Of a DNA stretch of 16,728 bases, positions 1 through 8,500 are shown piece after piece. The stretch comes from Candidatus Saccharimonadota bacterium. GTDB taxonomy: Bacteria > Patescibacteriota > Saccharimonadia > UBA4664. The position numbers were made by a program, and so were the translations under genes. The stretch is taken from assembly GCA_029288275.1 (NCBI GenBank), contig JARIHM010000039.1:1-16728 (forward strand), in the 5' to 3' direction. How positions within the stretch are numbered: the first letter of the stretch is position 1; the number at the start of each line of letters is the position of its first letter. The notes beneath the pieces were generated by a model. It was not told the DNA's origin. It did no database searches and saw only the letters and a list, made by a program, of their open reading frames with translations.

Positions 1-805
1 GCTGGTATCGGTGGCGCTCGTGGGCGGAGCCATCGGTTGGTGGATTGAATCGCAACAAAAGCCGGCACCAACCAAGAATCAAACCATCCAGACCCTTACG
101 CCCCAGCAATTGCAGCAGCTTTCTGACTTGGGCACTAATCTGGGCACCAGCAATCAAACCCTCAATATTGGTGCCAATGCACTGTTTCGGGGCACGGTTA
201 ATGTCATTTCTGACCTGACAGTGGGCGGCCGGTTTAATGCTAATGGTGCGGTCACACTCAGCCAGCTCAATATTACCGGCACCACCGCCCTCTCTGGCCT
301 GAGCGTAGGCTCCAATCTGACTGTCAGCGGCGCCACCACGTTGCAGCAGGGTCTCACCGTGAGTGGCCTGACGGCCATCAACGGCGGCCTCAATGTGAGC
401 GGAACAGCCAGCGTCAATGCGCTCAATGCCAGCAGTATCTCGGTCACCAATCTGTCGATTTCTGGCCCGTTGCTTATTAGTCACATTGTAAGCCAAGGCG
501 CTGCGCCTAGTGGCTCAGCCGGCACCGCCGTAGGCGCGGGCGGCACCATGAGCATAAGCGGCAATGATACGGCCGGCACCTTGAATATTAACACCGGCAG
601 TAACCCGCCGGCCGGCGTGCTGGCCACGGTGGTATTCCGCGGCGCCTATACCGGCACGCCGCACATTCAGCTAACACCCTTAACCGGTGCCGCCGCCGGT
701 TTACCAGTGTATGTAACCCGCACCGCCACTGGCTTCCAGGTGCACACGGATGTTGCCCCGCCTGCGGGGGCCGTCTTTGCCTTTGATTACCTTGTAGCCC
801 AGTAG
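1..805 (+). CDS. Membrane-anchored stalk/fibre protein, 5'-truncated by window edge
   Basis: The reading frame is open from base 2 (L-V-S before the first possible start, a GTG at 11), so the true start lies upstream and about 267 residues are visible. The visible N-terminus is the end of a hydrophobic segment (LVSVALVGGAIGWW) followed by a polar, Gln-rich stretch (TLTPQQLQQLSDLG), which fits a membrane anchor leading into a short coil. Residues about 45-160 are degenerate repeats of the form LxVxGxTxLxxG, rich in Asn, Ser, Thr and Gly, as in trimeric phage-fibre-like or adhesin-like stalks. The last 90 residues (GGTMSISGNDTAGTLNI to FAFDYLVAQ) form a distinct beta domain of the kind I associate with CPR and phage fibre tips. 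There are no cysteines. It converges on the Kelch gene, with 51 bp between the stops and no clear terminator. Surface exposure and adhesion are inferred; the ligand is unknown. Confidence 0.75.
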   Translation, partial: LVSVALVGGAIGWWIESQQKPAPTKNQTIQTLTPQQLQQLSDLGTNLGTSNQTLNIGANALFRGTVNVISDLTVGGRFNANGAVTLSQLNITGTTALSGLSVGSNLTVSGATTLQQGLTVSGLTAINGGLNVSGTASVNALNASSISVTNLSISGPLLISHIVSQGAAPSGSAGTAVGAGGTMSISGNDTAGTLNINTGSNPPAGVLATVVFRGAYTGTPHIQLTPLTGAAAGLPVYVTRTATGFQVHTDVAPPAGAVFAFDYLVAQ

Positions 806-856
806 GACTACCACATGCTTTTAGGCTGAGGCTGACTTATACAGTTCACCTACCCC

Positions 857-3800
857 CTAGGGCGCCGTGTCGAGCAAACAGCCGTTAGCCGGCGTTGGGT
901 TGCAGCCAGTATCAGTAAATGAGGCACCGTGCCGCAAGCGCCGTGAGGGGTTGGCGTGATAGTACAGACTAATGTCCGTAACAGCCGTTTGTGCATACCC
1001 TGTAGCGCCAGCATACGATACATCGGGGAATGTGCCCGACCGACTGTCATCGAGCGTGATAAGGAACAAGTAGTTGAGCGCCACACCAACGTTCGTGCCG
1101 CTCGAATTGAGTGCCTGCACCGTGTAATAATTCCCAAAGATAACGGGCCGAATCAGCTGGGCCACGCCCAGCACGGGGTCAGTTGAACTGGCTGTTTGGA
1201 GCTTGAATTCTACGGCCGCGCCCGGGCCATTAATAGCGCCGTTAAGTACCACCTGCGTGGGCGAGGTATCTACCTGGGTGTTATATAGCTTTGAGTAATG
1301 CCCCACTCGCGAAATCACCTGCTGGCCGGCAGATTCATCTGAGGTGAGGAGGCCACCAGTAGTACATACACCGCTCGTGAGCGTGCAACCACCCACAACA
1401 TAGAAATAGCCGTCAAACCAAGATACGGTGCCGTGAGCGTGCGCACCGGCCATAGCGTTGGCCGAGCGCTGCACCGTCCCCAATGTGCCATTAGCATTGA
1501 TATCGGCGTAGGTCACTTCGGTGTTATTGCCCTCATCGCCGATGAAATACATGTAACCATTGGCGCCGACCGCTTGACGCGCCACCATGCCACGGGCCAC
1601 ATCGGTGGTGTAGGTAAAGGAGTTTAAGGTGCCATCGCTATTTTGACTGGCAAATTGGACATCAGTTAGATTATTGGTTCCGTCGGTGCCGCCAATAACA
1701 TAAAGCCGGCCATTATACCCCACGATACTCAGGCCCGAGCGAGCTGTAGTAAATGAGCTTGTAGTGGCCCAAGAGCCCAAGCTTCCATCAACTGTACTAA
1801 GCTGAGCATAGTAGACGTCGCTCTTCTTAGTTCCCGAACCATTATCACCACCTGCCACATACAAATAGCCGTTTAAAACGGCGGCGCCAAAACTATTGCG
1901 CTCGGCGCCGCTGGGCAAATCGGCGTTGCTCCAGCTGGCACCCAATGCGCCAGTGTTGCTAATGGTGGTATACGACACGGTGCCAACAGCCGCCGAGCTA
2001 TCGGTCTGGCCACCAAGCACATACAAGTAGCCGTTATAGGCTACAGCCTGTAGTAGTGATCGGCCAGCAGGCAAGCTCGTAGCCGAGGTGGTCCAGCTCC
2101 CCAGCACGCCGGGGGCATTACCGTCGGGACCGATCTGGGCATACCGAATCGTGCCGGAATTTGAACCAGACGTGCATACCCCTGAAGTATAGGCTGTGCA
2201 GCCCCCAATCTGATATAAGTAGCCGTTGTAAGCCACGGTGGCATGATCAGCCGTGGCAGTAGGCAGCGCCGTCACGCTACTAAAACTGTTCGTCTGGCCG
2301 GTGCCACCATTATTGGGCAGGAATAGTTCGGTAGTATTGGCCGCCGTCACGAGCGCTGTGCAGGTCTTAAAGCTAGTGGTTGAGCCACCAGTAGTACAGC
2401 CGCCCATGACGTACATGTTGCCACCATAGCTCACAGCCGTGGCGTTCGACCGCGCCGTAGCCAAGCCAGCCGTCCCCGAGCCTAGGTTACCGATATTGGT
2501 TGCCACAAAGGTACCCGGCGCGCCAGTAGACGGATCAAGCGCCGTCCAGTAAATGGATGCCGTGGCGGTGGCGGTGGCGTTTAGCCGCCCACCAAAGCTA
2601 TAAATATACCCATTATGAACAAACCCACCAGAATAAATACGCCGGTCCGTCGTTGCAGCGCCTTGATCGTATGAGTTCACGGTTGCGCTCAACGTGCCGT
2701 CATTATTAATAGTGAGCTGTTGCACCGCCCCTGAGGCAGCGGTATTGCCGATCCAGGTATATGTACCCGTAGCCGTACTCATGCCGCCCACCACATAAAT
2801 CCAGTTGCCCCAAATGCCGCCATAGTGACCCCAGCGAGCCGTAATCGTAGTGCCAGAGGTACTCCAAGTGCCAAGCGCTCCCGAGCTACCAATTTGGGAA
2901 ATGTACACACTTCCCGATACGGTAGTACTCCCCCGTCCGCCCAGAACGTAGATAAAGTTATGCCAGAGAACGCTCGTAGAAAACGCCTGGGCTGATGGTA
3001 GGCTATTGGTCTCCTTAGACCAGGTGCCGCCGAGCGTACCATCACTATTTTGGGTGTCTGATAAGATCGACGACATGTACGTATCAACACCGGCGTTAAG
3101 TTCGATGCCGCCAATGACGTAGATCTTATTGTTGTAAGCTACCACGGTATGCCCCATCCGCCCGGCGGTATTGCCATCCGGCGAGGTTAGAGCCGTAGTA
3201 GTATTCCAAGTACCTGTGGTGCCGTTAGCGTTAATGGGTGCATAATCCACAATAGTGCTATACGACGTACAGCTCGTAACCGAACAGCCGCCAATGTAAT
3301 ACAGGTAGCCGTTGAGCGCCACTGCTTGAGCGTAGTATCGGGGCGTAGCGGGATGGTTGTTATCGTACGGTGCGGTGGTCTCGATGGTTTGTATACCACG
3401 ATCGAACCGCCCCACTGGATCGATGTTGGTAATGAAGGTACCAACGAGCTGAGTGGTACAGTTATTAGTAGCTGTTTCGGCACTACAGCCGCCCACAAAG
3501 TAGAGGTGGTTACTGTAGGCTGTGACTCCAGCCGGCATGCGCGAGTTAAAACCACCGTTGTTATACGGCACAGTACTCTGCCACTGGCCAATGGTGCCGT
3601 CGGCATTAATGACCGCATATTGGGTATCACCCAAAAACGTACCACAAGGTTCAGCTGCGCCGGTACAACCGCCAAAGACATACACATAGCCATTATTAAT
3701 GAGCATGCCGTGGTCGCGCCGAGCCGTCGGGAAAGCGGTAGTGGAAATCCAGGCACCCAGCGACCCATCGCTTTGGATGGGTGCATATTCCACTGTGTTG

Positions 3801-5524
3801 ATGACGGTGGAGGTAGAAGTTTGACCGCCGGCTATGTACACAAAGCCGTTATAAGCCGCACCGCGGAACTTACTGCGAGCGCTCGTGAGGTTACCGGTAG
3901 CCGAGGAAGTTGATAGCGTCCAAGTACCAACCGTGCCATCACCATTAATACGCGCCCACTCAATAGTACTCACAGGCGTAGCATTGTTTGTGCCGCTCGT
4001 ACCGCCCATTACATACAGCACGCCCTGGTAAATAGCGCCAGCCGGGTAGTCGCGCACTGTATTGAGACTGCTCGTATAGGCCCAGGCACCCACCGAGCCA
4101 TCCGAGTTAATCTTGGCATATTCTACCGAGTGGCTTGCAATAATAGGCACACCTGAGTCGTCCTGGCCACCTACGGCATAAAGGTAGCCATTAAAACCAA
4201 AGGTCACGAGGCCTTGGCGGGCAGTCTGAAGCAACGATGTTTGCGTCCAGGTGGTGGGTGTGGAACCACCAAGCGCCCCGGTGGTTGGGTTGAGGGAAAT
4301 ATAGCGCACGTCATTGGTGGTGGTACCCGAGGTGCAGCCCGTGCCCGAGTTGGCGCAGCCAGTACCGCCACTGCCGCCGCCAATGAGATATAAGTAACCA
4401 TTATAGGCCACGAGCGAGGCAGCAAACTGAGCGTACACCAAGTTTGGCGCACTGTTTGGCGTCCAGCCTGGCGTAGAGCCGCCCACCAGCGCTTGGCGAC
4501 CCACCTGATCACTCACTGAGAGGTCGATATTGTCATCGATGGAACCAAGCACAAAATCAGTGGTGCTCGTAAGGAGAAAGGTCGGGTCGATCGATAGCGG
4601 ATAATGAGCTCCGCGCAGGCCCGCCACGTGCACGGTTAAGGTACGGCCATCAAGCGCAAACCGGGCGCGCGCCGTGCTTGCCCGGCCAGTCTCGCGTATT
4701 ACCGGCGCGGGAATGCGGAACATCAGATAGGTTTTAGCAGCGCCCACCCGCGCTTTATCTACCAGGGTCCGATCATTGTCGCTACCGTAGGAGATGTTGC
4801 CAAACAGCTCCGGCGAGCCCGTATAGAAGCCAATGCTGCCGTCGTCTTCCAGACGGGGCTGCACTGAGTCGGGCACATTCAGGCCATAGGCGATGTCCAG
4901 CGTATCGTGCTGCGGTGCCGAGGTAAGCACCACGTCTTCCTTGAGGCCGTTGCCCTTAGGCGTAAAGATCAATTGCGCCGCCTGATCCTTAAGCGGATAG
5001 ATAACCCGACCGTCGGCTGCACGACCATTCAATAGGCCAAGTTGCGGAGTAAACGTTACCGACACATCGTTCACATTGTCGTGCACCTCAATGCCCTTAC
5101 TAGGATCATCTGGTAAGGTGGCAGTATAGAGCTGCGTGTCCTTTTTGCCGCCAGCTCCCACCGATGCGGCAAGCTTATCTTTCATGCCAGCGTGAGCGTC
5201 GGTTTCGCCTTCGGCGTTAAAGACGTTTGCCTGTTTGGCGCCATCATAGCGTAGCTTACTCTCAAGATGGGGCGCCGGGTTTTCAGTAACGGCCGTCGTG
5301 GCATCATTCAGCCGATAGCGCTCATTGGTGGCAACCCAGTTGGCAATCGGCGCAACAATGCCAGCCAGCAGCAAGCCAATAGCGGCAGCATGAACAGGCT
5401 TGCGCACATCGATCCGCCGGACCGCTGCCACAAGCTTCGTCCAATGCAGGCGCGCCAAGCGCCTCCGCCAGCCACGTACGTTTTTAATGAGTACGTTCCC
5501 TGCCATAAGCTTTATTATACGCAT
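857..5524 (-). CDS. Giant exported Kelch-repeat protein (about 18 repeats, 1555 aa)
   Basis: The N-terminus is very basic (about 45 residues) followed by a hydrophobic segment at about 46-65 (AAAIGLLLAGIVAPIANW), a long signal or N-terminal membrane anchor. Residues about 70-325 form a beta-rich domain ending in HYPLSIDPT, a motif often seen before repeat regions in secreted bacterial proteins. Residues about 370-1430 hold about 18 Kelch-type units with the signature YNGYLYxxGG and an intervening IxxDGxxGxW...TAR segment. Unit spacing averages about 59 residues, longer than usual for Kelch. The C-terminus (LDDSRSGTFPD, YHANPSRRLRHG, LDTAP) resembles a tail I associate with CPR surface proteins; there is no LPXTG motif or C-terminal TM. 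All 16 cysteines found lie in eight close pairs. The start ATG is 4 bp after the upstream stop, with AGGGAA overlapping the junction, which suggests translational coupling; an alternative ATG at 5506 has no ribosome site. The likely role is extracellular binding; the partner is unknown. Confidence 0.85.
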   Translation of the reverse strand: MRIIKLMAGNVLIKNVRGWRRRLARLHWTKLVAAVRRIDVRKPVHAAAIGLLLAGIVAPIANWVATNERYRLNDATTAVTENPAPHLESKLRYDGAKQANVFNAEGETDAHAGMKDKLAASVGAGGKKDTQLYTATLPDDPSKGIEVHDNVNDVSVTFTPQLGLLNGRAADGRVIYPLKDQAAQLIFTPKGNGLKEDVVLTSAPQHDTLDIAYGLNVPDSVQPRLEDDGSIGFYTGSPELFGNISYGSDNDRTLVDKARVGAAKTYLMFRIPAPVIRETGRASTARARFALDGRTLTVHVAGLRGAHYPLSIDPTFLLTSTTDFVLGSIDDNIDLSVSDQVGRQALVGGSTPGWTPNSAPNLVYAQFAASLVAYNGYLYLIGGGSGGTGCANSGTGCTSGTTTNDVRYISLNPTTGALGGSTPTTWTQTSLLQTARQGLVTFGFNGYLYAVGGQDDSGVPIIASHSVEYAKINSDGSVGAWAYTSSLNTVRDYPAGAIYQGVLYVMGGTSGTNNATPVSTIEWARINGDGTVGTWTLSTSSATGNLTSARSKFRGAAYNGFVYIAGGQTSTSTVINTVEYAPIQSDGSLGAWISTTAFPTARRDHGMLINNGYVYVFGGCTGAAEPCGTFLGDTQYAVINADGTIGQWQSTVPYNNGGFNSRMPAGVTAYSNHLYFVGGCSAETATNNCTTQLVGTFITNIDPVGRFDRGIQTIETTAPYDNNHPATPRYYAQAVALNGYLYYIGGCSVTSCTSYSTIVDYAPINANGTTGTWNTTTALTSPDGNTAGRMGHTVVAYNNKIYVIGGIELNAGVDTYMSSILSDTQNSDGTLGGTWSKETNSLPSAQAFSTSVLWHNFIYVLGGRGSTTVSGSVYISQIGSSGALGTWSTSGTTITARWGHYGGIWGNWIYVVGGMSTATGTYTWIGNTAASGAVQQLTINNDGTLSATVNSYDQGAATTDRRIYSGGFVHNGYIYSFGGRLNATATATASIYWTALDPSTGAPGTFVATNIGNLGSGTAGLATARSNATAVSYGGNMYVMGGCTTGGSTTSFKTCTALVTAANTTELFLPNNGGTGQTNSFSSVTALPTATADHATVAYNGYLYQIGGCTAYTSGVCTSGSNSGTIRYAQIGPDGNAPGVLGSWTTSATSLPAGRSLLQAVAYNGYLYVLGGQTDSSAAVGTVSYTTISNTGALGASWSNADLPSGAERNSFGAAVLNGYLYVAGGDNGSGTKKSDVYYAQLSTVDGSLGSWATTSSFTTARSGLSIVGYNGRLYVIGGTDGTNNLTDVQFASQNSDGTLNSFTYTTDVARGMVARQAVGANGYMYFIGDEGNNTEVTYADINANGTLGTVQRSANAMAGAHAHGTVSWFDGYFYVVGGCTLTSGVCTTGGLLTSDESAGQQVISRVGHYSKLYNTQVDTSPTQVVLNGAINGPGAAVEFKLQTASSTDPVLGVAQLIRPVIFGNYYTVQALNSSGTNVGVALNYLFLITLDDSRSGTFPDVSYAGATGYAQTAVTDISLYYHANPSRRLRHGASFTDTGCNPTPANGCLLDTAP
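1290..4480 (-). repeat. Array of about 18 Kelch-type repeats inside the 1555-aa protein
   Basis: On the minus strand the core motif (hydrophobic)-x-N-G-(Y/F)-(L/V/I/M)-Y-x-x-G-G recurs about 18 times, from about 4408 down to about 1390, roughly every 176 bp. Examples are YNGYLYLIGG, FNGYLYAVGG, NNGYVYVFGG, GNWIYVVGG and NGYMYFIGDE; the last two deviate from the consensus. Kelch units form blades of beta-propellers, so 18 units could make three six-bladed domains, but blade grouping cannot be read from sequence. Units 1, 5, 6, 7, 12, 13 and 18 carry a cysteine pair just after the GG. The repeats are diverged at DNA level, so this is not a recent amplification. Confidence 0.85.
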
Positions 5525-5528
5525 TTCC

Positions 5529-8500
5529 CTACCACCGCGTCAGATAAGGCAATGTAATCGGTCCCAGGCGTACGTCACCCGTAGTGGCGGCGGCTGTCAT
5601 ATGGATGCGAATAACCATATTCGATCCCTGGGTGTAGGTACCGGTAATGGCCGGGGTAGTTACGCTGCGAGCCGTCCAGGTAGTACTGACGGTGAGCGCC
5701 GAAGCGTTGTAGTTGGTGGCGGTGGTGCCAGCCGTATCGGTAATGGTGACACTCATGGAACTACCGGTACTGCCGTAAGTGTAGAACGTAGGCGTGCCGG
5801 TCCAGGCACTAAAGTCGTCGGGCACCGGCAGCGTGAGCACCACATCGTAATCTTGCGCCGTGCCCTGGCTGGTCACCCACTTGTAGTACCCGAAGCGCTG
5901 CGTGCCATCAAAAGCGGCTGTCATGGTACCGGTATTACTTGAGCCATCGGCGTCCAGCACGGCGCCAGCAAATTCCGGTGTCAACCGGACGGCCGCGCTA
6001 TGACGGGCATTACCGTTAAGGGTTAGTTCGTGGGTGCTAGCGCTAAAGCTTGCATTATTCGTGGCATCACCTACCTGCAGCAGGTTAGCCAGTTCGGTAG
6101 TACCACTCACATAGAGTGCGGCCGTAGCATTGCCTGAGCCATTACCCAGTGTTGGCGTACCAGTACCTACCTTGACTTTAAATGCCGAGGTATCCACGGT
6201 CATAAGCGAGCTTGAGGAGCTGCCGCCCAGGTAAGCCGTACCGCTCGTTTGGACCTGAAAAACGGTAGAGGCGCTGGCCTGGAGATTCACCAGGGTGGTA
6301 CCGGCGGTCTTGTTGATAAAGATGGAGGCATTGGAGTTGGCGTCAGCCTGAGCGCTACCAGGAGCCAGCTGAATGTAGCCGGCGGCGTAGTAAGCAGCAT
6401 AGGTGGTACCACAGGTGCTCGCGTTGGTAGAGCAGATCTGGTACGTACCGGCGGCGGCATTGGCAAACTGGTACACCACATTGGCCGTGGGGTTGGCAAA
6501 ACCCAGCTGAATGGTGTTGGTACCATTGGAAGCCGTGAGGGTGGAGCTCGTGTTGCCCTGCAGGCTGAGCGTACCGCCGCTGCGACCAATGCTGACGGTG
6601 CTCGCGTTCGTGGTGCCAATACTCAGCGAAACCGCCGCATTCGCATCGATGGTGCCAGCGGTGTTGAACTGGAGGCTCGAGAGGCCACTAACTGCCCCGG
6701 CATTCGTAATGCCGCCCGAGTTGTTATTGAGGCCGGTAGAGATGCTGGCGCCGCCGTTGGCCGTGAGCGTGCCGGTGACCGTAACGTTGTTATTGAAGGT
6801 GCCTGTACCGGTAACGGTGAGACCACCAGCGCTAACCGTGAGTGTGGAGGCGCTGGTGACAGTGCCGGTAAAGCTAGCCGCTGAGCTGATGGTTTGACCG
6901 TTAATAGTACTGGCCGTAGTGACCGCGCCAGCGGCATTGACGCTAAACTTGCTGGCTTCGCTGCCGCTGGCGCCGCTCCACAGGTCGATCAGGTTGCCAC
7001 TGACCGAGGCGTTGGTGAGCTTGGCAAAAATGAGCGCATTGCTCGCCGCCGGGTTGGCCGCCGCCACTACGGTGAGGGCTGAATTGGTGCCAGCGCCGTT
7101 ATCGACCTTAAGCGTGCTGGTGCTGGCGCCGCCACTGTTGGTAAGCGTGAGCAAAGTGCCGTTGGTAGCCACGTTCACGTTATCAGTTTCGGCCACCCCC
7201 TTACGCAGGTAGCCAGTGCTGCTAGCGCCGCAGGAATTCAGATCGCTCGTACAGATGGTGTAAGTGGAGTTAGCCGTGGGGCTGGCAAACTGATAGGTGC
7301 CGCTGCCATTGATGGTGGCAAAGTTGACAGTGACCGTGTTGGCGCCCGTGGTGGCGGTGAGCGCCGAGCTGCCATTACCTTGCAAGCTGAGCGCCGCGCC
7401 CGACCGGCCCACCGTCGTGCCCGACGAGTTAGTCGTGCCAATACTGACCGTACCGGCGGTGCCCGTGGCGGTGCCAGCATCAAGGCTCACATTGCCCGAG
7501 TTCGAGGTAGCACCGGCAGCATTACCCGACCGCAACGTCAGAGCGCCAGAATTGGTACTACCCGCATTGGTATCGGCCGAATTCACCAACGGCGCCACTA
7601 GCGCGGTACTAGCCGTGTAGGTGGTACCGCCAGAAATCGTCGAGTTAAGCGAGATACTCGTAGCGCCAGAGATCGCCCCGGCGTTCGTAATGCCACCACT
7701 ATTATTATTGAGTCCGCCAGAAATGCTAGCCCCACCCGCACTCACCGTAAAGGCACTACTCACCTGCAAGGTGCCCGTGACGCTTGAGTTGCCCGTCACC
7801 GCGATGCCGCCCGAGCTCACCGTCACAGCCTGCGCGCTCGTAACCGTACCCGTAAAGTTGGCCGCCGAGCTAATAGTCTGGCCATTAAGCGTACTGGCAA
7901 GCGTGGCTGCCCCGGTGGTATCCACTTTAAACTTGCTAGCGCTGTTGAGCTGCAAATCCACCAAGTTGCCCGTGATGCCCGTGGCGCCATTCACCAGCAA
8001 AGCGGCCTGACCAGCACTGGGCGTGGTATTCTGCGTGATCGATAGTGCCGCGTTAGTGCCGGTGTTTTGCAGCTGCAGGTTACCGCCAGCGCTGGCACTA
8101 GTTTGCGAGAAGGTATATTGATAACCCGCAAAGCCGCTGGTCGATGTTTGGTTCGAGGCTGGGTTCTGTAGCAAGTAGCTACCAGCCGCCTGATATGTAC
8201 CACTACAAGTGCTGGCCGTAGTGGTACAAACGGTGCCACCAGCGTTCGGGAACGTAATGGTGTTATTAGCGGTAGGCGTAGCGGCATTCACGGTAGTAGT
8301 AAAACCACCTGACGAGAAGAGCAATGAGGTGCCACTGGCGCCGGTGCCGGCTAACCCTTGAATAGTAACCGTGGCACCGCTCCGGCCAACATTTACATTT
8401 GGCGCATTGTTGGCACCAATATAAATGGTGCCAGAGAAGCCCGTGCCCGTCTTGGCGCCCGTATCAATGTTAACGTTACCCGAGCTCGTGTTGGTACCGC

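Noticed and set aside
3187..3913. Open frames on both strands within the Kelch gene (199 and 195 codons)
   Set aside because: Both lie inside a continuous, motif-rich Kelch reading frame and show no domain of their own.
1290..4480. CRISPR-like or recent DNA repeat array in the Kelch region
   Set aside because: The periodicity is at protein level with diverged DNA; there are no identical repeats separated by spacers.
6249..6884. Long plus-strand open frames inside the fibre gene (also at 7297-8010, 8425-8844, 9451-10848)
   Set aside because: They are antisense shadows of a low-complexity, GC-rich repeat gene, with no ribosome sites, no recognisable domain and compositions that mirror the repeats.
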